A DNA stretch of 64,000 nucleotides from contig JASTVH010000004.1 in assembly GCA_042862465.1 (NCBI GenBank), positions 310,001 to 374,000 of the forward strand, read 5' to 3'. A program made the position numbers and the translations under genes. Position 1 is the first letter of the stretch; each line of letters opens with the position of its first letter. This stretch comes from JASTVH01 sp042862465. GTDB taxonomy: Bacteria; Pseudomonadota; Gammaproteobacteria; Pseudomonadales; Oleiphilaceae. The notes beneath the pieces were generated by a model. That model saw nothing but the letters and a program-made list of their open reading frames with translations. It did not search any database and had not been told where the DNA came from. Shown here piece after piece: positions 24,072-30,942 of the stretch.

Positions 24072-24266
24072 ATGATTGTCCGGGCAGGCGAACCACCCCG
24101 TCAGTGGCACCGCAGCGAACGTTTCCTGTATCTGGATGGAAACTGGTTCTTCATCACCCGGGAAGGGGCCTATGAAGGACCTTTTGATACCCAGGATGAC
24201 GCGCGGGAAGGATTGGACGAGTATCTGCGCGAAGTCTATGAGGACCTCTTCAAAGGCTTGCACTAG
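24072..24266 (+). CDS. DUF6316-like small protein
   Basis: The start is set at ATG 24072, which has a strong AGGGAGGG site; an upstream in-frame ATG at 24018 does not. The 64-residue product reads MIVRAGEPPRQWHRSERFLY, then NWFFITREGAYEGPF and a helical tail with many acidic residues. It resembles the small DUF6316 proteins of pseudomonads (RAGE-x-RSDRFF, W-FxTREG-xx-GPF), recalled from memory. It is cytoplasmic and its function is unknown. It ends before a bidirectional terminator shared with amtB. Confidence 0.68.
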   Translation: MIVRAGEPPRQWHRSERFLYLDGNWFFITREGAYEGPFDTQDDAREGLDEYLREVYEDLFKGLH

Positions 24267-24301
24267 CCCCCAAAGCTCGCATCATTCCGACGTCCAACAA
24301 A

Positions 24302-24332
24302 AAAAGCCCCCGCCGGTCGGCGAGGGCTTTTC
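24302..24332. terminator. Bidirectional Rho-independent terminator
   Basis: A stem of AAAAGCCC-CGCC pairs with GGCG-GGGCTTTT around loop GGTC, with A/T runs on both sides. It serves both the DUF6316 gene (+) and amtB (-). Confidence 0.9.
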
Positions 24333-24375
24333 TGTTTCAGGGAGCACCGATCCGGTGCTCCGTGTTTCCCGCAGA

Positions 24376-25644
24376 TCAGGACTTGCCGCTGAACTCCGGG
24401 TACGCTTCCATGCCACACTCGGCCATGTCCACGCCTTCGTACTCTTCTTCCTCGCTGACACGCAGACCCATGACCGCCTTGAGGATGCCCCAGACCACCA
24501 GGCTGGCGACAAAGACCCAGACGAAGATGGTCAGGGCGCCAACGATCTGGCCGCCGAAGGACGCGCCACCGTTGGTGACCGGCACCAGCAGCAGACCCAG
24601 CAGACCGCACACGCCGTGGACCGAGATGGCGCCGACCGGATCGTCGATGCGCAGCTTGTCCAGGGTCACGATGCTCAGGACCACCAGGATACCACCCAGA
24701 CCACCAAACAGGGTCGCTGTCAGCGGGGTCGGTGTGGACGGCTCGGCCGTGATCACTACCAGGCCCGCCAGGGCGCCGTTGAGCAGCATGGTCAGGTCAG
24801 CCTTGCCGAACATCAGGCGAGCCACGATCAGGGCGGCGATCGCACCACCGGCAGCCGCGGTGTTGGTGTTCAGGAAGACCATGGCAACCGCGTGAGCGTT
24901 ACCGATGTCACCCAGTTTCAGTACTGAACCGCCGTTGAAACCGAACCAGCCCATCCACAGGATGAAAGTACCCAGCGTGGCCAGCGGCAGGTTGGCACCC
25001 GGAATCGCGTTGATCTGGCCGTTGGCGCCGTACTTGCCCTTACGAGCACCCAGCAGCAGAACACCGGCCAGGGCAGCGGCTGCACCAGCCATGTGCACGA
25101 TGCCGGAACCGGCGAAGTCGCTGAAGCCCAGATCGCCCAGGGAGTACATGCCGAAGACGGACGCACCGCCCCAGGTCCAGGCACCTTCCATCGGGTAGAT
25201 GAAGCCGGTCATGATCACCGCGAAGGCCAGGAAGGCCCACAGCTTCATGCGCTCGGCAACCGCACCGGAGACGATGGACATCGCGGTGGCCACGAAGACA
25301 ACCTGGAAGAAGAAGTCGGACGCGGCAGAGTAGATCGCACCACCCTCGAAGCCGCCGTCACGGCTGGCGAAATCGCCCAGAATGCTGGTCACATCAATGC
25401 CGGAAATGCCCTTCAGGAAGACACCACCGTCGTACATGATGGCGTAGCCGCAGACCAGATACATGATACAGGCCACTGCATACAGGGCCACGTTCTTGGT
25501 CAGAATTTCCGTTGTATTCTTGGCCCGGACCAGACCGGCTTCCAGCATGGCGAAGCCAGCGGCCATCCACATGACTAATGCGCCCATGACCAGGAAATAA
25601 AACGTATCTATAGCGTACTGCAAGTGAAAGAGATTGTTTTCCAT
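24376..25644 (-). CDS. amtB: Ammonium transporter
   Basis: 422 residues, 11 transmembrane helices. DFAGSGIVHMAGAAAAL carries the first pore His and GAISVHGVCGLLG the second. The FNGGSVLK and NTNTAAAGGAIAAL segments are also typical. It conducts NH3/NH4+ across the inner membrane and is gated by GlnK. It follows glnK in the same orientation with 74 bases between, and GGAGGG lies six bases before the ATG. The operon is predicted to be NtrC/sigma-54 controlled (see 26171 and 26281). Confidence 0.96.
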   Translation of the reverse strand: MENNLFHLQYAIDTFYFLVMGALVMWMAAGFAMLEAGLVRAKNTTEILTKNVALYAVACIMYLVCGYAIMYDGGVFLKGISGIDVTSILGDFASRDGGFEGGAIYSAASDFFFQVVFVATAMSIVSGAVAERMKLWAFLAFAVIMTGFIYPMEGAWTWGGASVFGMYSLGDLGFSDFAGSGIVHMAGAAAALAGVLLLGARKGKYGANGQINAIPGANLPLATLGTFILWMGWFGFNGGSVLKLGDIGNAHAVAMVFLNTNTAAAGGAIAALIVARLMFGKADLTMLLNGALAGLVVITAEPSTPTPLTATLFGGLGGILVVLSIVTLDKLRIDDPVGAISVHGVCGLLGLLLVPVTNGGASFGGQIVGALTIFVWVFVASLVVWGILKAVMGLRVSEEEEYEGVDMAECGMEAYPEFSGKS

Positions 25645-25718
25645 CGTAAGCCCTCCGCACCAGGCTCTTTATTGGAATGTGAAGTTTTTGCGTTGGCTGA
25701 GTCAGACTGCTGAAGCGT

Positions 25719-26057
25719 TTAGACCGCTTCTTCGCCGGTCTCGCCGGTCCGAATCCGGATTGCCTGCTCCAGTTCGGTCACGAAGATCTTGCCGTCACCG
25801 ATCTTGCCGGTGTTGGCGGCCTTCGAAATGGCTTCGATCACCTGGTCCAGAAGGCTTTCGCCGATAGCAACCTCGACTTTGACCTTCGGCAGGAAATCGA
25901 CCACGTATTCCGCACCACGGTAGAGTTCGGTGTGACCCTTCTGCCGACCGAAGCCTTTTACTTCAGTCACGGTCACGCCCTGTACGCCAATCTCGGACAG
26001 TGCTTCGCGCACGTCATCGAGCTTGAAAGGCTTGATAATGGCTGTAACGAGTTTCAT
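25719..26057 (-). CDS. glnK: Nitrogen regulatory P-II protein
   Basis: 112 residues from ATG 26057, preceded by AAGGAGAC at five-base spacing; the frame stays open far upstream but only through the promoter. MKLVTAIIKPFKLDDVREAL is the P-II N-terminus, GRQKGHTELYRGAEY the T-loop with the uridylylated Tyr, and TGKIGDGKIFV the B-loop. It signals nitrogen status and blocks AmtB. Gene order glnK-amtB and the sigma-54 promoter favour GlnK over GlnB. Confidence 0.95.
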   Translation of the reverse strand: MKLVTAIIKPFKLDDVREALSEIGVQGVTVTEVKGFGRQKGHTELYRGAEYVVDFLPKVKVEVAIGESLLDQVIEAISKAANTGKIGDGKIFVTELEQAIRIRTGETGEEAV

Positions 26058-26170
26058 GGATGTCTCCTTGATTGAGCCGCCCCAACTTAGGACTTCTTCT
26101 GAAGTTCGGACTGAGTCCGGATGCTCTTCGATCGCACACGGCGTGTGTGCGGAACCGGTACGAACAACAA

Positions 26171-26186
26171 AGCATCCCTTGTGCCA
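26171..26186 (-). promoter_or_regulatory. Sigma-54 promoter of glnK-amtB
   Basis: Read on the minus strand: TGGCACAAGGGATGCT, with -24 GG and -12 GC exactly 12 bases apart and a perfect TGGCAC. The transcription start would be near 26160, about 100 bases upstream of glnK. Confidence 0.85.
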
Positions 26187-26510
26187 ACGCAAAAATAGTA
26201 GGTTAAAACAGGGTGTTAGGGCTGAGAAATGGGAAATTGTCGGACTTTCGCGCTCCATTATAGCGCAGAGCGGAGGCCTGTGAACCAAGCTGGTGCATTT
26301 GTGAACAATTGACGATGCATCACGCCGGGGACCTCGGCGGGCAGGGTGTCTGGGGCCGGGCTCGCCGGCCACAGTATGGCCCCCGTGGCGGTTTCAAGCC
26401 ATCCTGCTTCGTATGGGTGCATCGCGAGACGGCAATGCCCCCTGATGGATGCCATGGCTTGTGGCGGGCAGGTTCTCTAAAATGGTGCGATCAATTTCAA
26501 GGAGGTGTCT
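26187..26510. other. glnK/ubiK divergent intergenic region
   Basis: About 320 bases beyond the sigma-54 promoter, up to the ubiK start. Apart from the NtrC-type site it holds no gene. The part near 26400-26500 should carry the ubiK promoter. Confidence 0.5.
26281..26297. promoter_or_regulatory. Putative NtrC-binding site upstream of glnK
   Basis: TGAACC-AAGCT-GGTGCA matches the NtrC consensus TGCACC-N5-GGTGCA at 11 of 12 positions. It lies roughly 100 bases upstream of the -24 element, a usual enhancer distance. Confidence 0.65.
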
Positions 26511-26768
26511 ATGCGCCCACAAGATCTTTTCAATGAACTGCAACAACAGTTTGGCCAGTTCATGCCCGATATGGCCAAGGCCGCTCGTGACGATATGGAA
26601 CAGCACGCCCGTGCGGTGGTGGCGTCCATGATCAACCGGCTGGACCTGGTGACACGGGAGGAGTTCGATGCCCAGGCCGCCGTCCTGTTGCGCACCCGTG
26701 AACGCCTGGAAGTGCTGGAAAAACGGGTGGCAATGCTGGAAGCCCAGGCCGGCGGAAAGCAGGACTGA
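26511..26768 (+). CDS. ubiK: Ubiquinone biosynthesis accessory factor UbiK
   Basis: 85 residues from ATG 26511; GGAGG at 26501-26505 decides against the in-frame GTG at 26505. It starts MRPQDLFNELQQQFGQF and has LDLVTREEFDAQAAVLLRTRERLEVL, then a C-terminal coiled coil typical of YqiC/UbiK (formerly DUF526 or BMFP). It trimerises and helps assemble aerobic ubiquinone biosynthesis with UbiJ. In pseudomonads, as I recall, this gene lies next to comM; here about 5.5 kb separates them. Confidence 0.9.
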   Translation: MRPQDLFNELQQQFGQFMPDMAKAARDDMEQHARAVVASMINRLDLVTREEFDAQAAVLLRTRERLEVLEKRVAMLEAQAGGKQD

Positions 26769-26944
26769 TCGGTTGGGGTACGCATTCAGGTCTTGTAATT
26801 AATAGGTATCAAACCTGTCGCTGATAGAGACAAGACATCTAAGAAAGTGCTGGAGCTGTGCTGAGCCTGTCTCTTAAGATGGTTCTTAACATTACAAAGC
26901 AGTAACGATCGGTAGGATACAGCCATCGACAGGCAGGGAATGCG

Positions 26945-28300
26945 ATGCGGCCACTGCTTTGGCTCGTGCCAGGTACTACAACCTGTGCATTGGAGCACTC
27001 TTTTCGCGCTGAAGGCTGGCAAGTTCATAAGTTTGACAGTGAGGTCTTGCCACCCGACGAACTCTCCTTCCGCATGACCCCCTCTGTCGGGGTCATCGAC
27101 CTGACCGGTCCGGAGCTTCCGGAACTGGGCACGCTCAAGTTGTGGACAGAAAAGCTTCCCCACACGCTCTGGATCGCGCTGCTGACCGCGCCCCCTGTTC
27201 CACAGTCGGCCATGGGGCAATTCGTGGCCGATAACTGTCAGGATTATCATACGGTTCCGTTCGATGTCGGTCGTTTCAAGGCCATCCTGGGGCATTTGTG
27301 GGGGATGGCGCTGCTGCGCGAGGAGATGGCGGCCCATGGAGGGCAACCCGAGGCGTTGATGGAGGGGCATTCCCGGGCGATTGAAAGCACCCGGCGGACC
27401 TTGCGCCGCTATGCCCTGGCCAGCGAGCCTGTTCTGATTGTGGGCGAGAGCGGCTGCGGCAAGGAGTGCGCAGCCCGTTATCTTCACAGCCATTCCAAAG
27501 TGCGTCAGGGGCCCTTTGTTGCCACTCATTGCGGGGCCATGCCTGAACAGTTGGTGCAAAGCGAACTGTTTGGGCATGAAAAAGGGGCCTTTACCGGTGC
27601 CGTGGCCCGTCGCATTGGGCGCATCGAAGCAGCAGAGCACGGTTCTCTGTTGCTCGATGGCGTCAGCGAATTCCCATCGTCACAACAGATCGTGCTGCTG
27701 CGCTTTCTTCAGGAAGGCCTGGTGGAACGATTGGGGGGGAATGCCCCACGACGGGTGTCCGTTCGGATCATTACCACCTCTCGTTTGCCTCTGGAGGATA
27801 TGGTGTCGGACGGGCGTTTCCGCGCCGACCTTTACTACCGGCTTGCCGTGCTCCAGGTGCGCATACCGCCTTTGCGCGAACGCCTGGAAGACCTGCCGTC
27901 GCTGATTGACACATTGATGAAACGATTGCCACCTCACCTGCAGTCCCAGCGGCGTCCCCTCAGCGAGGCTGCCATGGACTGCCTCTATCAATATGACTGG
28001 CCAGGCAATATCAGGGAATTGGAAAACCGCCTGCGGCGTGCCGTCGTTCTGGGTATGACGCCGCACATTCAGCCGGAGGACCTGGGTTTCGCCGTGGAAG
28101 GGCGTCGGGTAGGCGCGGCTCGGGCGGTGTCTCTGCGGAGCTGGCGGGATGAAGCTGAGCGTCAGGCGGTGAGCCAGTCCCTGGAAATGACCCGTTACAA
28201 CATATCCGCGGCAGCGCGGTTGCTGCAGATCTCCCGACTCTCTCTTTATCGTCTGATGGAAAAATACGAACTTAAACCGGAAAAACAAACAACAACCTGA
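26945..28300 (+). CDS. Sigma-54 activator-type (bEBP) regulator, VpsR/FleQ-like, altered Walker B
   Basis: 451 residues. Residues 1-130 resemble a degenerate receiver-like domain as in VpsR, without an obvious phospho-acceptor pocket. The AAA+ domain has Walker A GESGCGKE (~166-173) and an intact GAFTGA loop (~215-220), the sigma-54 contact. The Walker B segment reads SLLLDGVSEF: the Glu normally following the Asp is Gly239. RFRADLYYRLAVLQVRIPPLRER and the PGNIRELENRLRRAVVL segments are standard. A Fis-type HTH (NISAAARLLQISRLSLYRLM) closes the protein. The barrel-protein gene starts 16 bases downstream. It is the likely regulator of the secreted-protein operon ending at 29355. Confidence 0.88.
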   Translation: MRPLLWLVPGTTTCALEHSFRAEGWQVHKFDSEVLPPDELSFRMTPSVGVIDLTGPELPELGTLKLWTEKLPHTLWIALLTAPPVPQSAMGQFVADNCQDYHTVPFDVGRFKAILGHLWGMALLREEMAAHGGQPEALMEGHSRAIESTRRTLRRYALASEPVLIVGESGCGKECAARYLHSHSKVRQGPFVATHCGAMPEQLVQSELFGHEKGAFTGAVARRIGRIEAAEHGSLLLDGVSEFPSSQQIVLLRFLQEGLVERLGGNAPRRVSVRIITTSRLPLEDMVSDGRFRADLYYRLAVLQVRIPPLRERLEDLPSLIDTLMKRLPPHLQSQRRPLSEAAMDCLYQYDWPGNIRELENRLRRAVVLGMTPHIQPEDLGFAVEGRRVGAARAVSLRSWRDEAERQAVSQSLEMTRYNISAAARLLQISRLSLYRLMEKYELKPEKQTTT

Positions 28301-28315
28301 TCAAGGAGCGCGAGC

Positions 28316-29350
28316 ATGGATGTTTTTCGCAGGGTGACCTGGGCCATTGCAGGGCTGGCCCTGGGGGTTCACCCCGTTCTGGCCGAAGAAGGAGAGTCTG
28401 ACGACGGCCCGGTCGGCAGTCTGGCAGCGGTACCGGTCGACCGGGGCATCGTCAGTAGCCCCGGTCGCTTCACCCTGGAGCCGGCCTTTTCCTATGCCCA
28501 CAGTAACTCCACATTGGTGGCGGTGGAGGGCTACACCGTGATACCCGCGCTGGTGGTGGGACTGATCAACGTGTCCCAGGTGCAGCGGGATATTTTCACC
28601 ACGGCGTTATCTTTCAAATACGGCTGGACCAGCCGGCTGGAAACCAGTTTGCGCGTGCCCTGGCTGAGCATTCGGGAGGATATTCGGGAGCGCCAGGCGT
28701 TCGAAGGCACGCCGGTGGACAATGTGCGTGCGTCCTCCGGTGACGGTCTCGGTGATGTGGAGCTGAACATGCGTTACCAGTTCAACGATGGTTTCGCAGG
28801 CTGGCCATATTTTCTGGGGACCCTGCGGATCAAGTCCAACAGCGGCGAAGGGCCTTATGATGTGGGCCGCCGGCCCCTGCGGGACAGTGAGGGAAGCGTA
28901 ATTGGTGAGGAACTAACCGAGCGGCCCACCGGCTCCGGCTTCTGGGCGGTGGAGCCAGGCCTGTCACTCATCTATCCGAGCGATCCCGCGGTCCTCTTTG
29001 GCAATCTCAGCTATGCCTGGAACTTCGAGCGCGACGTGGGTGAGGAGAACGGCGGAACCATCAATCCGGGGAATGTGGTGCGGTTTGGTTTCGGGATGGG
29101 GTTTGCCGTCAACGAGAAAACCTCTTTCAGTGTGGCCTATGATCATGCGGTCATTCAGGACACGACGGTGGAGAATGACAACGATTTGCTCTCGTCGGAA
29201 TTCAAGCGCCTGCAAGTGGGTTCCCTGTCTTTCGGCCTTTCTCAGCGCCTGACCCGTGATACCCGGATCAACCTGTCCGTCACCATCGGCGCCACCGAAC
29301 AGGCCCCCAATACAGAAATCGGGCTGAAAGTGCCGATCGCCTTCAACTGA
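28316..29350 (+). CDS. Outer-membrane beta-barrel protein (Phenol_MetA_deg/FapF-like)
   Basis: 344 residues. Signal peptide residues 1-23 are cut before EEGESDDG. From about residue 40 it has alternating amphipathic strands with aromatic girdles (FTLEPAFSYAHSNSTL, FKYGWTSRLETSLRVPWLS, VELNMRYQFNDG, SVAYDHAV), ending KVPIAFN with a C-terminal aromatic (Phe) next to last. The pattern fits the MetA-pathway transporter family, in which FapF-like exporters are also found. AAGGAG precedes the ATG, and it is co-transcribed with the regulator. Given its neighbours, I infer a channel for the secreted proteins encoded opposite. Confidence 0.75.
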   Translation: MDVFRRVTWAIAGLALGVHPVLAEEGESDDGPVGSLAAVPVDRGIVSSPGRFTLEPAFSYAHSNSTLVAVEGYTVIPALVVGLINVSQVQRDIFTTALSFKYGWTSRLETSLRVPWLSIREDIRERQAFEGTPVDNVRASSGDGLGDVELNMRYQFNDGFAGWPYFLGTLRIKSNSGEGPYDVGRRPLRDSEGSVIGEELTERPTGSGFWAVEPGLSLIYPSDPAVLFGNLSYAWNFERDVGEENGGTINPGNVVRFGFGMGFAVNEKTSFSVAYDHAVIQDTTVENDNDLLSSEFKRLQVGSLSFGLSQRLTRDTRINLSVTIGATEQAPNTEIGLKVPIAFN

Positions 29351-29354
29351 GGGG

Positions 29355-29822
29355 TCAGCGCCCGATCAGGGGCAGGATGTTGGAGTACTGGTCGGAGGTC
29401 GGGCGCAAACGGCCAAACTGGTGCAGCTCGATGTTGAGCGCCTTGAAGTTCTGGATCAGCTTGCCATCCAGGCTGTTCTGGATCAGGGTGAGAATGGCGC
29501 CGTCCGAGAGCTTCCCTGCGATGCGGGTACCGTCCATCACGGTTCCGGCCAGGTTGCCGGTAGTGCCCTGGGTCCACTGAGTCAGATTGATCCCGGACTG
29601 TCCCAGCTCGGGAATGTTGAGATGATTGACTACCTGGGTTTCCCCATCGACGCTGATGATCTGTTCCAGACCGATGCTGATCACGACCCCGTCGCTGATG
29701 AAGCCGCCGCGGAGCTGATCCAGTTCGGGTTCCGTGAGCGGCGCCATGTGCCAGTCGCCGGCATGGCTCTGTTGGATGCCCCACAGCAGGCAGGTTGCCA
29801 TTATCAGTGCAGGGGTTTTCAT
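29355..29822 (-). CDS. Secreted protein with double-glycine-like leader motif
   Basis: 155 residues from ATG 29822 (GGAG eight bases upstream). Residues 1-21 are a Sec signal (cut near QQSHAG). Residues 29-40 read LTEPELDQLRGG, matching the LSxxELxxIxGG leader motif that C39 peptidases cut, then FISDGVVISIGLEQII and a Thr/Asn/Gln-rich beta-prone region. The gene starts two bases after the C39 peptidase gene ends. It may be a processed fibre or surface component. No enzyme motif is seen. It converges with the barrel gene, with four bases between stops. Confidence 0.68.
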   Translation of the reverse strand: MKTPALIMATCLLWGIQQSHAGDWHMAPLTEPELDQLRGGFISDGVVISIGLEQIISVDGETQVVNHLNIPELGQSGINLTQWTQGTTGNLAGTVMDGTRIAGKLSDGAILTLIQNSLDGKLIQNFKALNIELHQFGRLRPTSDQYSNILPLIGR

Positions 29823-29824
29823 GG

Positions 29825-30502
29825 TCACCACTCCAGTCCAAGAGGAAGCGCCAGCATGAGATTGCCCAGCGATGGTGTGTCCGGCGCCGAGGTCATGCGC
29901 GCCACCTTGTGCCATTCCACGGGACGGTTGAAACCCTCGCGTCCCAGGGACAGCTGGCTGCGAATCAGAAAGACCACCCCGTTCCAGGCGGTTTCAAACT
30001 CGTTACGGGGCATGATGCGAAGTCCGCGGGTGGGGTCACCCACCAATACCTCGTGGGCACGCACGCCCTTGAGCACCACAAAGTGCCTAAAACCATCCAG
30101 GTTGAGCAGAACAATAGCGGGCACGCCGGCCTTTTCCCGCAGATCATCCAGAGGCAGCCGGAAGCCGTCGGCGGTATACCCGTGTACTTCCAGATAGCGC
30201 TTCATGTCGAGCATGGAAAACCCCTCCCTGCGAACCTTTTCCGCATCGGCATGGGTCAACATCCCTTTGAAGACGTCCAGCTCGGAGACCGGGAAGTCGT
30301 AGTGATAGGACAACAGGGAGGCCAGCGCCGCCGAGCCGCAGCTAAAGTCCTTCTGCTGACGCATGATGGTCTGGTAGCGGCTTTCCTGGAAGCTGGTCAC
30401 AGCCACCTCCAGAGAGCCGCCCGCCATGGGAACGGCGACACTGCCGGCCATGGCCAGACCACTGGCGAGAGACAAAAGGGCCAAAAGCCCGCGGCGAAGC
30501 AT
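29825..30502 (-). CDS. Periplasmic C39-family cysteine peptidase (FapD-like)
   Basis: 225 residues. Residues 1-20 are a signal peptide, so the enzyme would act in the periplasm. QQKDFSCGSAALASLL (residues 49-64) contains the oxyanion Gln and catalytic Cys55, GFRHFVVLKG the catalytic His140, and LVGDPTRG the Asp156: all C39 residues are present. There is no ABC-transporter or transmembrane part, unlike bacteriocin exporters. FapD of Pseudomonas Fap amyloid operons has this single-domain form. It is third in a four-gene operon, with GGGAGGAA before its ATG. Confidence 0.85.
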   Translation of the reverse strand: MLRRGLLALLSLASGLAMAGSVAVPMAGGSLEVAVTSFQESRYQTIMRQQKDFSCGSAALASLLSYHYDFPVSELDVFKGMLTHADAEKVRREGFSMLDMKRYLEVHGYTADGFRLPLDDLREKAGVPAIVLLNLDGFRHFVVLKGVRAHEVLVGDPTRGLRIMPRNEFETAWNGVVFLIRSQLSLGREGFNRPVEWHKVARMTSAPDTPSLGNLMLALPLGLEW

Positions 30503-30532
30503 TGCAGTTCCTCCCTGTCGCTCCCTGATAAG

Positions 30533-30883
30533 TCAGGGATTGATCAATACATTGATCATGGTGCTGTCCTGGATTACCACCTGGTTGCCGGTGTTCTGGA
30601 TCACCGTCGCCACGCCGCTCATGTTTTCGAACGCGTGGTCGCTGATGCTGTTGTTGCCGGTAATCACATTCCCGCTGAGCAGGTTGTCCTCCAGAACCGC
30701 ATGCTGATCGTTGTTGTTGAATAGCAACTGGCTGTCGATGCCCTGGCGGCCGCTGGACGAGGCCAGGCGGTCTTCCGACAGCGGCTGGTCAAGCTGCAGC
30801 TCGTCGGCCGCGGCCGTCACTGCAGTCAGCGACAGTCCCGCCGTCAGGGCACCGATAAACACGGTCTTCATCCATCCGGTCAT
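30533..30883 (-). CDS. Small secreted protein sharing the repeat protein's C-terminal motif
   Basis: 116 residues from ATG 30883, with GGAGGAG six bases upstream. Signal peptide about 1-26 (cut near TAAADE). Then PLSEDRLASSSGRQG, a loose version of the Gly leader motif, followed by an Asn-rich stretch (LLFNNNDQHAVLEDNLLSGN). The C-terminus, MSGVATVIQNTGNQVVIQDS, aligns with FTGVGSFAQTAGSANVTQSS of the neighbouring repeat protein. This suggests a minor subunit or nucleator of the same structure. No known family is recognised. Confidence 0.65.
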   Translation of the reverse strand: MTGWMKTVFIGALTAGLSLTAVTAAADELQLDQPLSEDRLASSSGRQGIDSQLLFNNNDQHAVLEDNLLSGNVITGNNSISDHAFENMSGVATVIQNTGNQVVIQDSTMINVLINP

Positions 30884-30942
30884 GACCGCTCCTCCCCGGA
30901 AAAACCGCGGACCGGCAGGACGCCGGTCCGCCGCCTTCCCGA

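Noticed and set aside
26058..26372. 105-codon N-terminal extension of glnK
   Set aside because: It covers the sigma-54 promoter and part of the NtrC-type site; the ATG at 26057 has a strong ribosome site and matches the P-II N-terminus.
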